Numbered from the stretch's first letter, positions 36,098-46,260 are shown. The stretch: DNA of 64,000 nt from Pseudomonas fluorescens NCIMB 11764 (GCF_000293885.2 NZ_CP010945.1:2996001-3060000), one strand, 5' to 3'. The notes: generated by a model from the sequence alone, not told the origin. Made by a program: numbers and translations.

Positions 36098-37668
36098 GCG
36101 GTTTCGTCGACCCAGCGTTGTTCGAGACGGGTTTGCGGCCCTTGGGGTGGTGTGCCGTGGTGGCAATCGAGATCGCCGACGTTCAGGCCGGCCGCCAGCA
36201 AGCGTTCGCGCAGGCTGGCCAGATTGCTCTCGATCAGGCTGGCGGTGTAGGGCCGCTCGGCCCACAGCTGGCTGGACAGGCTGCCGCCAATCAGCTGTGC
36301 CTGAATCTGCAGAGGGCCCAGCGGCTCCATGTCGAAGGCCAGGTCCACGCGCCACAACTGCTGCTTGGGCTCGCGTTCGTCACGGCGCTCATTGGGTTGA
36401 TCTTTTTCGGGGGCTTCCTCGCGCTGGAACTTGAGCTGCAGCGGGACGATGTCCTGCATATTGCGCATCGGAATTTCCAGCTGCCAGGTGCTCATCAGCC
36501 GACCGTCGTTCGTCACGCCGGTCTGCTCCAGGCTAGACAGTTGATGGCTTTGCAGGCGTGAGACTGCCGCGGCGGCCAACCGCAGCAAGTGCTCCAGATC
36601 ATCTTCGCCTTCCAGGCTTTGCAGGAAACGCTCGGGCAAGGGGAAACCGGTCGGCTGCGGTTTGGCGCTGACCTGACCGAGCATGCCGAGGGCGCTGCGC
36701 ACGAAGCTCGGCATCGTCTGGGCCAGGGTATTGGCAGCAATGATCGCGTTGAGGTTGGTATTGGCCGGCAGCCCCTGGCTCAGTTGCGCGATCAGCTTGA
36801 GCAGGTCGCCTTTCATGTCTGGCGCCAGTGTCGGATTTTGCCCGGTGAGCAGTTTCGCCTCGAGAAACAGGCCGCTACTGGCCAGTGCCAGGGCCAGGCC
36901 TTTGGGCGTGCTCAGTTGCTGAACGTCCGGCAGACCGGCGAGCAGCTTGTCCACGGCGGCTCGCAGATCGCTGGAGGTCTGATTCGTGGCGGGCAGGTTT
37001 TGCAAGAGTTTGAGTAATCCGTCCAGCGAGCCCTGGCGGCTTTGCTGGCTGACCAGTTGCTGGGTGACTGCCAATTGTTCCTGCCGATTGCTCAGCGGGA
37101 CGAATTTCAGGGTCTGGGTGTCTTGCACCAGCGCGCTCAACAACGTGCCGATGCGCAACGGCGTCGGGCTGTCGATGCTCAGGGTATTGCCGCTCAGTGA
37201 CGTGTTGAGCAGGCTCACCAGCGAACGAAACACCGTCGGCTGCCCCGGCACTTGCGGCATTACCTGGGAAGTCAGCACTTTGCCTTGCAGCAAGGTGCCC
37301 ACCGGCAGTTGTGCCGTGTCGAGGCGGGTGAGGGTGGCAACGCTGGAGGCGATGGCCTGTTGCACGGTGATGGCAAGGTTGCTCGCCGATGGCTGGGTGA
37401 TCGCCAGGTTCGTGCCCTGAGGCAGCGGCTGACTGCTGGTGGCCTGAACCGTGGTCTGACGGCCGCTTTCGAGGGTGACCTTGAGCAACAGTTGAAAGGT
37501 CTGATCCGCCTGCTTGAGCGACAGCACTTCGGCCTTGGCGGATTGCCCGGCGGTGATCAGGCCCTCCATCGGCGTCAGCAGCTTCAGCAAATCGCCACTC
37601 ACCACCTGCGGACGTGACGTCGCGGGCGTGGTCGGTGGTAGCGGGAGGATGTTCATTTCGCCTGTCAT
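36094..37668 (-). CDS. Second FliK-like flagellar hook-length control protein
   Basis: 524 residues. Long Gln/Leu/Ser-rich N-terminal part (to about 370) and a Flg_hook-like C-terminal domain (about 385-500; MRNMQDIVPLQLKFQREEAP, VDLAFDMEPLGPLQIQAQLI). It has no Sec signal. A FliK-like gene beside a FlhB-C-domain gene recalls ylqG-ylqH of Bacillus. Its relation to the main FliK (14212) is weak, so it is a diverged paralogue rather than a recent copy. The start could also be the inner ATG at 37656. Confidence 0.85.
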   Translation of the reverse strand: MTGEMNILPLPPTTPATSRPQVVSGDLLKLLTPMEGLITAGQSAKAEVLSLKQADQTFQLLLKVTLESGRQTTVQATSSQPLPQGTNLAITQPSASNLAITVQQAIASSVATLTRLDTAQLPVGTLLQGKVLTSQVMPQVPGQPTVFRSLVSLLNTSLSGNTLSIDSPTPLRIGTLLSALVQDTQTLKFVPLSNRQEQLAVTQQLVSQQSRQGSLDGLLKLLQNLPATNQTSSDLRAAVDKLLAGLPDVQQLSTPKGLALALASSGLFLEAKLLTGQNPTLAPDMKGDLLKLIAQLSQGLPANTNLNAIIAANTLAQTMPSFVRSALGMLGQVSAKPQPTGFPLPERFLQSLEGEDDLEHLLRLAAAAVSRLQSHQLSSLEQTGVTNDGRLMSTWQLEIPMRNMQDIVPLQLKFQREEAPEKDQPNERRDEREPKQQLWRVDLAFDMEPLGPLQIQAQLIGGSLSSQLWAERPYTASLIESNLASLRERLLAAGLNVGDLDCHHGTPPQGPQTRLEQRWVDETA

Positions 37669-37717
37669 ACGCGGTCACAACCTGAGGAAATTGCCCTCTT
37701 TAGAGTAGGGCATGGCA

Positions 37718-37725
37718 TGTATAAT
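37718..37725 (+). promoter_or_regulatory. Candidate -10 element for the ccm operon
   Basis: TATAAT at 37720-37725, preceded directly by TG, within a small palindrome GGCAT-GTATA-ATGCC. No good -35 is seen at 17 bases. If real, the ccmA leader would be about 135 bases long. The leader contains nothing else I could identify. Confidence 0.35.
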
Positions 37726-37865
37726 GCCGCCCGTCTTTCGGAGAGTGGCGAAAACATTGCAATTGTTTGACGCAGCTCTCTAGAACAGGCCGCCAATGCA
37801 TCTATGCTGCATCTCTTTAGCGGCCGCTCCGCCGCCGACTTGAACCGCAAAAGGCCCGTGATCTC

Positions 37866-38501
37866 TTGACCAGTCCTGTCCTGCAAACCGTTGCCCTCGC
37901 CTGTGAGCGAGACCTTCGGCTGCTCTTCGAAAATCTCGAATTGAGACTGGCCAGTGGCGAAATGTTGCAAATCAGCGGCCCCAACGGCAGTGGCAAAACC
38001 AGCCTTTTACGTCTGCTGTCTGGCCTGATGCAACCGACCACCGGTCAAGTACTGCTCAACGGCCAACCGTTGAACGAACAACGCAGTGAACTGGCGCGCA
38101 ACCTGCTGTGGATCGGTCACGCCGCCGGCATCAAGGATTTGCTGACCCCGGAAGAAAACCTCAGCTGGCTCTGCGCCCTGCATCGACCGGCCTCCCATGA
38201 AGCCATCTGGGCCGCGCTTGCCGCAGTCGGACTGCGCGGTTTCGAAGATGTTCCCTGTCACACCCTGTCCGCCGGCCAGCAACGCCGTGTGGCGTTGGCG
38301 CGTCTGTACCTGGACAGTCCGCTGCTGTGGATCCTCGACGAGCCGTTCACCGCGCTCGACAAGCAAGGCGTTGCGCAACTCGAAGAGCACCTGGCCGCGC
38401 ACTGTGAGCGTGGCGGTATGGTCGTGCTGACCACTCACCACACGCTGACCCGGATGCCGGTCGGCTATCGCGACATTGATCTGGGGAACTGGGCCGTATG
38501 A
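37866..38501 (+). CDS. ccmA: Heme exporter ATP-binding protein CcmA
   Basis: 211 residues. ABC ATPase with Walker [10 protein letters not shown] (38-46), signature LSAGQQRR and Walker B LWILDEPF. With CcmB it drives release of heme-loaded CcmE from CcmCD. TTG at 37866 is the only in-frame start that includes the conserved N-terminus. First gene of ccmABCDEFGHI, whose members overlap or nearly touch. Confidence 0.95.
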   Translation: MTSPVLQTVALACERDLRLLFENLELRLASGEMLQISGPNGSGKTSLLRLLSGLMQPTTGQVLLNGQPLNEQRSELARNLLWIGHAAGIKDLLTPEENLSWLCALHRPASHEAIWAALAAVGLRGFEDVPCHTLSAGQQRRVALARLYLDSPLLWILDEPFTALDKQGVAQLEEHLAAHCERGGMVVLTTHHTLTRMPVGYRDIDLGNWAV

Positions 38502-39166
38502 GTGTTTTCGGCCTGTTGGTCGCCCGTGAGGCTCGCTTGTTGTTCCGCCGTCCGGCGGAGTTGGCCAATCCGCTCGTATTCTTCGCCATCGTGGTTGCTC
38601 TGTTCCCGTTGGCGGTCGGTCCCGAGTCTCAATTGTTGCAAACCTTGTCTCCGGGACTGGTCTGGGTCGCGGCCCTTTTATCGGTTTTGCTCTCGCTGGA
38701 CGGGCTTTTCCGCAGTGATTTCGAAGACGGTTCCCTTGAACAGTGGGTCCTTTCGCCGCACCCCCTGCCTCTTCTGGTTTTGGCCAAGGTACTGGCACAC
38801 TGGGCATTCTCTGGTCTGGCACTGGTTTTGCTCGCTCCACTGCTGGCGTTGATGCTCGGTTTGCCAACCGCCTGTCTGCCGGTGTTGCTGCTTTCCCTGT
38901 TGCTCGGTACACCGGTGCTCAGCCTGCTCGGTGCGGTGGGCGCCGCCCTGACGGTGGGGTTGAAGCGTGGCGGCCTGTTGCTGGCGCTGCTGATTCTGCC
39001 GTTGTACATCCCGGTGTTGATTCTTGGCAGTGGCGCCTTGCAGGCGGCCTTGCAGGGAATGCCGGCGACCGGTTATCTCCTGTGGCTTGGTAGCCTGACC
39101 GCCTTGGCGATAACCCTTACACCTTTTGCAATAGCTGCTGGCCTGAAGATCAGCGTCGGCGAATAA
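38498..39166 (+). CDS. ccmB: Heme exporter membrane protein CcmB
   Basis: 222 residues, six membrane segments, standard size. Motif [20 protein letters not shown] and the P-rich LLIVPLYIP-like segment are typical of CcmB. Overlaps ccmA by 4 bases. A gap of about 95 bases with an 8-bp hairpin (GCTACTCG/CGAGTAGC, 39221-39242) follows before ccmC. Confidence 0.95.
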   Translation: MSVFGLLVAREARLLFRRPAELANPLVFFAIVVALFPLAVGPESQLLQTLSPGLVWVAALLSVLLSLDGLFRSDFEDGSLEQWVLSPHPLPLLVLAKVLAHWAFSGLALVLLAPLLALMLGLPTACLPVLLLSLLLGTPVLSLLGAVGAALTVGLKRGGLLLALLILPLYIPVLILGSGALQAALQGMPATGYLLWLGSLTALAITLTPFAIAAGLKISVGE

Positions 39167-39261
39167 TAATGAGGTCTGATCATTTTTTGATCGCTTTCTT
39201 GTAAGAAAGGCAGACCCTTCGCTACTCGTGATGGCGAGTAGCACCCGTGATGGAAACAGTA

Positions 39262-40017
39262 ATGAACTGGACCTGGTTTCATAAGCTCGGCTCACCCAAA
39301 TGGTTTTACGGCATCAGCGGCAAACTGTTGCCATGGCTGAGCGTCGCGGCGTTGCTGCTGATCGGCGTCGGTGTCGTTTGGGGGCTGGCCTTCGCGCCGC
39401 CTGACTACCAGCAAGGCAACAGCTTTCGCATCATCTATATCCACGTTCCGGCCGCCATGCTGGCGCAGTCCATCTACGTGATGCTGGCGGTCTGCGGGAT
39501 CGTCGGGCTGGTGTGGAAGATGAAACTGGCTGACGTCGCCCTGCAATGCGCGGCCCCCATCGGCGCGTGGATGACCGCCGTGGCGTTGGTCACCGGCGCG
39601 ATCTGGGGCAAGCCGACCTGGGGCTCGTGGTGGGTCTGGGATGCGCGACTTACGTCCATGCTTATTCTGCTGTTCCTGTACTTCGGTCTCATTGCGCTGG
39701 GCAACGCCATCAGCAATCGTGACAGCGCGGCCAAGGCCTGCGCGGTGCTGGCGATTGTCGGCGTGATCAACATCCCGATCATCAAGTACTCGGTGGAATG
39801 GTGGAACACCCTGCACCAGGGCGCGACCTTCACCCTCACCGAAAAACCGGCAATGCCGGCCGAGATGTGGCTGCCACTGCTGCTGACGGCGCTGGGTTTC
39901 TACTGTTTCTTCGGCGCGGTACTGCTGCTGCGCATGCGCCTTGAAGTGCTCAAGCGCGAAGCCCGCGCCAGTTGGGTCAAGGCAGAAGTACAGAACAGTC
40001 TGGAGGCCGCTCGATGA
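39262..40017 (+). CDS. ccmC: Heme handling protein CcmC
   Basis: 251 residues from ATG 39262 ([18 protein letters not shown], the usual Pseudomonas start; ATG 39250 and GTG 39247 are possible longer forms). Six membrane segments and the tryptophan-rich heme motif [13 protein letters not shown]. It attaches heme to CcmE in the periplasm. Overlaps ccmD by 4 bases. Confidence 0.95.
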   Translation: MNWTWFHKLGSPKWFYGISGKLLPWLSVAALLLIGVGVVWGLAFAPPDYQQGNSFRIIYIHVPAAMLAQSIYVMLAVCGIVGLVWKMKLADVALQCAAPIGAWMTAVALVTGAIWGKPTWGSWWVWDARLTSMLILLFLYFGLIALGNAISNRDSAAKACAVLAIVGVINIPIIKYSVEWWNTLHQGATFTLTEKPAMPAEMWLPLLLTALGFYCFFGAVLLLRMRLEVLKREARASWVKAEVQNSLEAAR

Positions 40018-40190
40018 GTTTTGCTTCATTCGGCGACTTTCTCGCCATGGGCCATCATGGCCTGTATGTCTGGTCAGCCTATGGCATCTGCCTGGTGGTG
40101 CTGGCCCTCAACGTGGCGGCGCCGGTTCTGGCCCGCAAGCGGTATCTGCAACAAGAGGCGCGTCGACTGCGCCGGGAGAACGGCAAGTGA
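40014..40190 (+). CDS. ccmD: Heme exporter small subunit CcmD
   Basis: 58 residues, one membrane helix (about 18-38; [20 protein letters not shown]) and a basic cytosolic tail. Typical for CcmD, which stabilises CcmC-CcmE. ATG 40014 overlaps the ccmC stop and the TGA overlaps the ccmE GTG. Confidence 0.93.
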   Translation: MSFASFGDFLAMGHHGLYVWSAYGICLVVLALNVAAPVLARKRYLQQEARRLRRENGK

Positions 40191-40642
40191 ATCCGCTGCG
40201 CAAAAAGCGTCTTATCATCATTCTCGCGATCCTGGTCGGTGTCGGCGCTGCTGTCGGCCTGGCCCTGAGCGCCCTGCAGCAGAACATCAACCTGTTTTAC
40301 ACACCGACGCAAATCGCCAATGGCGAAGCGCCGCAAGACACGCGCATTCGTGCCGGCGGGATGGTCGAAAAAGGTTCGCTGCAACGTTCCGGCGATTCGC
40401 TGGACGTGAAGTTCATCGTGACTGACTTCAACAAGTCCGTAACCATCAGCTACCGCGGCATCCTCCCGGACCTGTTCCGCGAAGGGCAGGGCATCGTCGC
40501 CCTGGGCAAGCTCAACGCCGACGGCGTGGTGGTGGCTGACGAAGTGCTGGCCAAGCACGACGAGAAATACATGCCGCCGGAAGTGACCAAGGCCCTGAAA
40601 GACAGCGGCCAGTCGGCACCCATTCCAGCAAAAGAGGGCTAA
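40187..40642 (+). CDS. ccmE: Heme chaperone CcmE
   Basis: 151 residues from GTG 40187. Membrane anchor (about 8-28) and OB-fold periplasmic domain. The covalent heme-binding His124 is in [12 protein letters not shown], the System I motif. It ferries heme from CcmC to CcmF/H. Confidence 0.96.
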   Translation: MNPLRKKRLIIILAILVGVGAAVGLALSALQQNINLFYTPTQIANGEAPQDTRIRAGGMVEKGSLQRSGDSLDVKFIVTDFNKSVTISYRGILPDLFREGQGIVALGKLNADGVVVADEVLAKHDEKYMPPEVTKALKDSGQSAPIPAKEG

Positions 40643-40645
40643 TTG

Positions 40646-42634
40646 ATGACATCCGGAATCTTTATCCCTGAATTGGGCCACCTGGCGATGATTCTGGCGC
40701 TGTGTTTCGCGCTGGTTCAAGCCGTGGTGCCGTTGCTGGGAGCCTGGCGCGGCGACCGCTTGTGGATGAGCCTGGCTCAGCCGGCCGCCTGGGGCCAGTT
40801 TGCCTTTCTGTTGTTCGCCTTCGGTTGCCTGACCTACGCATTCATGGCTGACGACTTCTCCGTTGCCTACGTCGCCAGCAACTCCAACAGCGCATTGCCG
40901 TGGTACTACAAGTTCAGCGCCGTGTGGGGCGCGCACGAAGGTTCGTTGCTGCTGTGGGCGTTGATTCTCGGTGGCTGGACCTTCGCGGTGTCGGTATTCT
41001 CCCGGCAGTTGCCGCAAGTGATGCTGGCCCGCGTGCTGGCGGTGATGGGCATGATCAGCACCGGTTTCCTGCTGTTCCTGATCCTCACCTCCAACCCGTT
41101 CGCCCGCATCCTCCCGCAAATTCCAGCGGACGGTCGCGACCTCAATCCGTTGCTGCAAGACATCGGCCTGATCGTCCACCCGCCGATGCTCTACATGGGT
41201 TATGTCGGGTTCTCCGTAGCGTTTGCGTTCGCCATCGCCGCGCTGCTGGGCGGCCGTCTTGATGCGGCGTGGGCGCGCTGGTCGCGTCCATGGACCATCG
41301 TCGCCTGGGCCTTCCTCGGCATCGGCATCACCCTCGGTTCGTGGTGGGCTTATTACGAACTCGGCTGGGGCGGCTGGTGGTTCTGGGACCCGGTGGAAAA
41401 CGCCTCGTTCATGCCATGGCTGGTGGGTACCGCGTTGATTCACTCGTTGGCGGTCACGGAAAAGCGTGGCGTGTTCAAGAGCTGGACCGTGCTGTTGGCC
41501 ATCGCCGCCTTCTCGCTGAGCTTGCTGGGAACCTTCCTCGTGCGTTCCGGCGTGTTGACCTCGGTTCACGCCTTTGCCTCCGACCCGGAGCGCGGCGTGT
41601 TCATCCTGATCTTCCTGCTGTTTGTGGTCGGCGGTTCGCTGACGCTGTTTGCCCTGCGCGCGCCGGTGGTGAAAAGCCATGTCGGCTTCAACCTCTGGTC
41701 CCGGGAAACCCTGTTGCTGGGCAACAACCTGGTGCTGGTGGTGGCGGCTTCGATGATCCTGCTCGGCACCTTGTATCCGCTGATCCTCGATGCCATGACC
41801 GGCGCCAAGCTGTCGGTCGGCCCGCCGTACTTCAACGCACTGTTCATTCCGTTGATGGCGTTGCTGATGGTGGTGATGGCGGTCGGCATGTTGGTGCGCT
41901 GGAAAGACACCCCGGTCAAATGGCTGATGAGCATGCTGACCCCGGTGCTGCTCGGCAGTGCCGCACTGGCGGTGGTGGCTGGCGTCGCTTACGGCGATTT
42001 CAACTGGGCGGTGATCGCGACCTTCATGCTCGCGGCCTGGGTGTTGCTGGCCGGCGTGCGCGACATCTTCGACAAGACGCGGCACAAAGGCTTGATCAAA
42101 GGCCTGCCGACCCTGACCCGCAGCTACTGGGGCATGCAAATTGCGCATTTGGGCATCGCCGTGTGCGCACTCGGTGTCGTGCTGTCGAGCCAGAACAGTG
42201 CTGAACGCGACCTGCGCCTGGCGCCGGGCGAATCCATGGACCTGGGCGGTTACCAGTTCGTGTTCGAAGGTGCCAAACACTTCGAAGGCCCGAACTTCAC
42301 CTCCGACAAAGGCACCGTGCGGGTGATCCGCGACGGCAAGGAAATCAGCGTGCTGCACCCGGAAAAACGCCTGTACACCGTGCAGAACTCGGTGATGACC
42401 GAAGCCGGGATCGACGCCGGTTTCACCCGTGACCTCTACGTCGCACTCGGCGAACCGCTGGGCGATGGCGCCTGGGCCGTGCGCGTGCACGTCAAACCGT
42501 TCGTGCGCTGGATCTGGTTCGGCGGTTTGCTCACCGGGCTCGGCGGGTTGTTGGCGGCGATGGACCGGCGTTATCGGGTCAAGGTAAAAAGCCGCGTGCG
42601 CGAAGCACTGGGCATGTCGGGAGCGACTGCATGA
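40646..42634 (+). CDS. ccmF: Cytochrome c heme lyase subunit CcmF
   Basis: 662 residues from ATG 40646 (GAGGG at 40634-40638). Many membrane segments and the WWD heme-binding domain (GWGGWWFWDPVENASFMPWL). It reduces CcmE heme and ligates it to apocytochrome c with CcmH/I. Overlaps ccmG by 4 bases. Confidence 0.96.
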   Translation: MTSGIFIPELGHLAMILALCFALVQAVVPLLGAWRGDRLWMSLAQPAAWGQFAFLLFAFGCLTYAFMADDFSVAYVASNSNSALPWYYKFSAVWGAHEGSLLLWALILGGWTFAVSVFSRQLPQVMLARVLAVMGMISTGFLLFLILTSNPFARILPQIPADGRDLNPLLQDIGLIVHPPMLYMGYVGFSVAFAFAIAALLGGRLDAAWARWSRPWTIVAWAFLGIGITLGSWWAYYELGWGGWWFWDPVENASFMPWLVGTALIHSLAVTEKRGVFKSWTVLLAIAAFSLSLLGTFLVRSGVLTSVHAFASDPERGVFILIFLLFVVGGSLTLFALRAPVVKSHVGFNLWSRETLLLGNNLVLVVAASMILLGTLYPLILDAMTGAKLSVGPPYFNALFIPLMALLMVVMAVGMLVRWKDTPVKWLMSMLTPVLLGSAALAVVAGVAYGDFNWAVIATFMLAAWVLLAGVRDIFDKTRHKGLIKGLPTLTRSYWGMQIAHLGIAVCALGVVLSSQNSAERDLRLAPGESMDLGGYQFVFEGAKHFEGPNFTSDKGTVRVIRDGKEISVLHPEKRLYTVQNSVMTEAGIDAGFTRDLYVALGEPLGDGAWAVRVHVKPFVRWIWFGGLLTGLGGLLAAMDRRYRVKVKSRVREALGMSGATA

Positions 42635-43167
42635 GACGTTGGTTGATGCTGTTGCCACTGGTGATTTTTCTGGTGGTGGCTGTGTTCCTTTATCGCGGTC
42701 TGTACCTGGACCCGGCCGAGCTGCCTTCGGCAATGATCGGCAAGCCGTTCCCTGAGTTTTCCCTGCCAGCGGTGCAGGGCGACAAGACCCTGACCAAGGC
42801 TGACATCGTGGGCAAACCGGCGCTGGTCAACGTCTGGGGCACCTGGTGCATTTCCTGCCGGGTCGAGCACCCGGTGTTGAACAAACTGGCCGAGAAGGGC
42901 GTGGTGATCTACGGCATCAACTACAAGGACGTCAACGCGGACGCCTTGAAGTGGCTGAAGGAATTCCACAACCCGTATCAACTGGACATCCGCGACGACG
43001 AGGGCACGCTGGGCCTGAACCTTGGCGTGTATGGCGCTCCGGAAACCTTCTTCATCGATGCCAAGGGCATCATCCGCGACAAGTTCGTCGGTGTGATCGA
43101 AGAACAGGTCTGGCGCGAAAAACTGGCGGCCAAGTATCAGGCGCTGGTCGACGAGGCCAAACCATGA
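42631..43167 (+). CDS. ccmG: Thiol:disulfide reductant CcmG (DsbE)
   Basis: 178 residues. N-terminal membrane anchor and a periplasmic thioredoxin fold. The active site WCISC has Cys73 and Cys76 (most homologues have WCxPC or WCPSC). It keeps the apocytochrome CXXCH thiols reduced, taking electrons from DsbD/CcdA. Overlaps ccmH. Confidence 0.95.
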   Translation: MRRWLMLLPLVIFLVVAVFLYRGLYLDPAELPSAMIGKPFPEFSLPAVQGDKTLTKADIVGKPALVNVWGTWCISCRVEHPVLNKLAEKGVVIYGINYKDVNADALKWLKEFHNPYQLDIRDDEGTLGLNLGVYGAPETFFIDAKGIIRDKFVGVIEEQVWREKLAAKYQALVDEAKP

Positions 43168-43637
43168 AGCGCTGGATAGCTGCTGTTGTGCTGGGGCTGA
43201 GCATGGCTGGCGTGGCACACGCGGCCATCGACACCTATGAGTTTGCCAAAGAAGGCGACCGCGAGCGTTTTCGCGAGCTGACCAAAGAGCTGCGTTGCCC
43301 CAAGTGCCAGAATCAGGACATTGCCGATTCCAATGCACCGATCGCCGCTGACCTGCGCAAAGAGATTTTCCGCATGTTGGGCGAAGGCAAAGACAATCAG
43401 CAGATCATCGACTTCATGGTCGATCGCTACGGTGATTTCGTCCGCTACAAACCCGCTCTGAACGCCAAGACTGCCTTGCTCTGGTTCGGCCCGGCCGGCC
43501 TGTTGCTGGGTGGTTTTGTGATCATCGCCGTGATCGTCCGCCGTCGTCGCGTGCAACGCGCCGACAGCCCGGACGCGCTTTCTGCCGAGGAGCGCGAGCG
43601 CCTCGACCACTTGTTGGATAAAACCAAGAATGATTGA
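43164..43637 (+). CDS. ccmH: Cytochrome c maturation protein CcmH
   Basis: 157 residues. Signal peptide (cleavage near AHA-AID), redox motif [15 protein letters not shown] (Cys45, Cys48), a C-terminal membrane helix (about 105-125) and a basic tail. It is the short CcmH; the TPR part is the separate ccmI. Overlaps ccmI by 8 bases. Confidence 0.95.
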   Translation: MKRWIAAVVLGLSMAGVAHAAIDTYEFAKEGDRERFRELTKELRCPKCQNQDIADSNAPIAADLRKEIFRMLGEGKDNQQIIDFMVDRYGDFVRYKPALNAKTALLWFGPAGLLLGGFVIIAVIVRRRRVQRADSPDALSAEERERLDHLLDKTKND

Positions 43638-44829
43638 TTTCTGGCTCGCTGCAGGTCTGCTGCTTCTGGTTGCCCTGAGTTTTCTGTTGATCCCCGTTCT
43701 GCGCGGCCGTCGCGCTCAGCTGGAAGAAGATCGTACGGCCCTGAACGTCGCGCTGTATCAGGAGCGCGTGGCCGAGTTGCAAACCGAGCAGGAAGAGGGT
43801 GTGCTCAACGCGTCGCAACTGGAAACCGGTCGCGCCGAAGCTGCCCGAGAGTTGCTCGCCGACACTGAAGGCGTCGAGGCACCGCGCGTGGCGCGCCTGG
43901 GCAAACCGTTGCCCTTGCTGGCGGCGATTCTGGTGCCGGTACTGGGGCTTGGGCTGTATCTGCATTTCGGGGCGAGCGACAAGGTCGAGCTGACTCGCGA
44001 ATTCTCTCAGGCACCGCAGTCGATGGAAGAGATGACCCGTCGCCTGGAGCGCGCCGTCGCGGCTCAACCGGATTCGGCAGAAGGCCTGTACTTCCTCGGT
44101 CGGACCTACATGGCACAGGATCGTCCTGGCGATGCGGCGAAGATCTTCGAACGCACGGTGAACCTGGCCGGTCGTCAGCCGGAATTGCTCGGGCAATGGG
44201 CGCAGGCTCAATACTTCGCCGACGGCAAGAAGTGGTCAGACAAGGTTCAGGCCCTCACCGACGAAGCCTTGAAAGCCGATCCTAAGGAAGTCACCAGCCT
44301 GGGTCTGCTCGGCATTGCCGCGTTTGAAAGCGCGCGTTATCAGGATGCCATCGACTACTGGAATCGTCTGCTGGCGCAACTGCCGCCGGACGACAACTCC
44401 CGGGCGGCGCTGCAAGGCGGTATTGCCCGCGCCACTGAAAAACTCGAGGCCAGCGGTGGCAAGGTTGCCCGGGCGCCTGCGGTCAAGTCGGCACTGATCA
44501 AAGTCAGCGTCGATCTGGCGCCAGCGCTCAAGGCCAAGGTTCAACCGGGTGACAGCGTGTTCATCTTCGCTCGCGCCACCAATGGCCCGCCGGCGCCACT
44601 GGCCGCCAAGCGCCTGACCGTGGCTGACTTGCCGGCGACTGTCGAATTGGGCGATGCCGACGCAATGATGCCGCAGTTGAAACTGTCGAACTTCCCTGAA
44701 GTCCAACTGGTTGCGCGCATCTCTCGTGCCGGCCAACCGACTGCCGGCGAATGGATCGGTCGCAGCCAGCCGCTGGCCAGCAGCACCACCGCGCCACAAA
44801 AACTGACCATCGACAGTCCGGACAAATAA
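43630..44829 (+). CDS. ccmI: Cytochrome c maturation TPR protein CcmI (CycH)
   Basis: 399 residues. Two N-terminal membrane helices (about 4-22 and 97-115), then a TPR domain (about 130-270; [20 protein letters not shown]) and a C-terminal periplasmic domain. It binds apocytochrome C-termini and presents them to CcmF/H. Last gene of the ccm operon proper. Confidence 0.94.
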   Translation: MIDFWLAAGLLLLVALSFLLIPVLRGRRAQLEEDRTALNVALYQERVAELQTEQEEGVLNASQLETGRAEAARELLADTEGVEAPRVARLGKPLPLLAAILVPVLGLGLYLHFGASDKVELTREFSQAPQSMEEMTRRLERAVAAQPDSAEGLYFLGRTYMAQDRPGDAAKIFERTVNLAGRQPELLGQWAQAQYFADGKKWSDKVQALTDEALKADPKEVTSLGLLGIAAFESARYQDAIDYWNRLLAQLPPDDNSRAALQGGIARATEKLEASGGKVARAPAVKSALIKVSVDLAPALKAKVQPGDSVFIFARATNGPPAPLAAKRLTVADLPATVELGDADAMMPQLKLSNFPEVQLVARISRAGQPTAGEWIGRSQPLASSTTAPQKLTIDSPDK

Positions 44830-44844
44830 CAGGAAAACGCAACC

Positions 44845-45249
44845 ATGACCGCTATCGCTCGTATCACCCTGCTCAGTCTGGTCCTGGGGTTAAGCGCGTG
44901 CGCGGTCCAGCGGCCGGAGCCGACGTCGCTGCCGCCGATTCCGCCCTCGCAACCCAAGCCCACTCCGTCTACCTCGCCCGCCCCGAGCAAGCCGAGCGTT
45001 CCGGCCAAACCTGCCAAGCCACTGCCACGCACTTCCGCCAGCTTCGCGCCGCCGCCGGGTGGCAACAGCCATTGGGATCCCAAGCTTGGTGTTTATGTGC
45101 TGGATGACCAGACCAATACCTTCTACCGCCAGCGCACGTATTATCGCTTCGACAATGGCTGGAGCCGGTCGATCAGCCCGAACGGGCCTTGGGAAGAGAC
45201 GGATATCCATGGCGTGCCGGGTGGGTTGGGACGGCAATTCGGGCAGTAA
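44845..45249 (+). CDS. Small proline-rich lipoprotein
   Basis: 134 residues. Signal peptide with lipobox LSAC, lipidated Cys19 expected, followed by a Pro/Ser/Lys-rich linker (about 22-70) and a globular end with aromatic residues (DQTNTFYRQRTYYRFDNGW). It starts 15 bases after ccmI and is followed by a strong terminator, so it is probably transcribed with the ccm operon. Function unknown. Confidence 0.85.
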   Translation: MTAIARITLLSLVLGLSACAVQRPEPTSLPPIPPSQPKPTPSTSPAPSKPSVPAKPAKPLPRTSASFAPPPGGNSHWDPKLGVYVLDDQTNTFYRQRTYYRFDNGWSRSISPNGPWEETDIHGVPGGLGRQFGQ

Positions 45250-45252
45250 CGC

Positions 45253-45284
45253 AAAGGCGACCCTTCGGGGGTCGCCTTTTTTGT
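45253..45284 (+). terminator. Terminator after the ccm operon
   Basis: AAAGGCGACCC (45253-45263) pairs with GGGTCGCCTTT (45269-45279) around TTCGG, then a T run. Confidence 0.9.
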
Positions 45285-45327
45285 GGGCGTTGTGGTCCAG
45301 CAGGCGACAAGCGAAGAGGATGTTTTG

Positions 45328-45894
45328 ATGTCCGGCAGGTTGATCTATCTCATCGGGCCTTCAGGTTCGGGCAAGGACAGCCTGCTGGATGCCGCTCGAA
45401 CGCGCTTGGCCGAACGCGGCTGTCGTATCGTGCGGCGGGTCATTACGCGCTCCGCGGAAGCGGTCGGGGAGGCGGCGCTGGGCGTCAGCCTGCAGCAGTT
45501 CGCCGAGATGCGGGACCAGGGTGCATTTGCCCTCAGCTGGCAGGCTCATGGCCTGGCTTATGGCATCCCGCGGGAAATCGACGAGTGGCTGGCGGCGGGG
45601 GACGACGTGATGGTCAACGGTTCGCGTGCGCATTTGCCGCAAACCCGTGAACGTTATCCAGACGTGTGGGTGCTGTTGCTGACTGTGAACCAGGCGGTGT
45701 TGCGTCAGCGCCTGTTGGCGCGCGGACGTGAGTCGGAGGCCGAGATCGATCAGCGGCTGGCGCGTAATGCCCATTTCAGTGAGCGCCTGTTGGCGGAGGA
45801 ACCGAGCGTGCACGTGCTCGACAACTCCGGATCGCTGGAGCATACCGTCGAGAGCCTGCTGACCTGCATCGGCAAGCCCGACCTATGCATTTGA
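45328..45894 (+). CDS. phnN: Ribose 1,5-bisphosphate phosphokinase PhnN
   Basis: 188 residues from ATG 45328 (GAAGAGGA upstream). Guanylate-kinase-like fold with P-loop GPSGSGKDS (10-18). PhnN makes PRPP from ribose 1,5-bisphosphate in the C-P lyase pathway. No other phn gene is near, so here it is isolated, next to a decayed toxin-antitoxin remnant. It may have been moved or may serve PRPP supply on its own. Confidence 0.88.
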   Translation: MSGRLIYLIGPSGSGKDSLLDAARTRLAERGCRIVRRVITRSAEAVGEAALGVSLQQFAEMRDQGAFALSWQAHGLAYGIPREIDEWLAAGDDVMVNGSRAHLPQTRERYPDVWVLLLTVNQAVLRQRLLARGRESEAEIDQRLARNAHFSERLLAEEPSVHVLDNSGSLEHTVESLLTCIGKPDLCI

Positions 45895-45904
45895 CCTTGT
45901 AGGG

Positions 45905-46260
45905 CATTGATCAGAGCATGGCCTTTCTGATTGAAAGTGACGATGACGCTCGCGTTACAGCGAATGCCTGCCGCCAGCACATGGCGATCGTCCATATCGG
46001 GCAACGTTAATCCTTCTATCAAATCTTCGTGACCCGTCACGCACGCCTTAACGCTTGTGCCTGCTCGGCGAGAAGCTTCATTGCTTGCTCGCTGGCAATG
46101 TTGCGCCGGGTTTTATAGTCCATCAAATCGGCAAAGTGCACACGTCGGTGCTTGCCGGTTTTGGGGTAGGCATCCTCCACAAACGCTCTATCTTGGCGGC
46201 AATCACACTTCGTAAAACAACCGAACGTCGTGATCAGGATTTTTGTGCTTGAGTAAAGAT
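45905..46260 (-). pseudogene. Decayed excisionase-type HTH antitoxin and PIN-domain toxin
   Basis: On the minus strand, 46037-46200 encodes the end of an excisionase-family HTH protein (KTGKHRRVHFADLMDYK, then EQAMKLLAEQAQAL, TGA at 46037-46039). Directly after it, 45905-46040 encodes the C-terminal part of a PIN domain (DLIEGLTLPDMDDRHVLAAG, NASVIVTFNQ). The HTH head and about the first two thirds of the PIN domain are missing, and no start codons or ribosome sites fit. This 411-base stretch between phnN and hicA holds no intact gene. Confidence 0.75.

Noticed and set aside
40079..42733. 884-codon open frame on the minus strand opposite ccmE and ccmF
   Set aside because: It is a long shadow frame caused by high GC at third codon positions; the His/Gln/Arg-rich translation has no domain, and ccmEF are certain.
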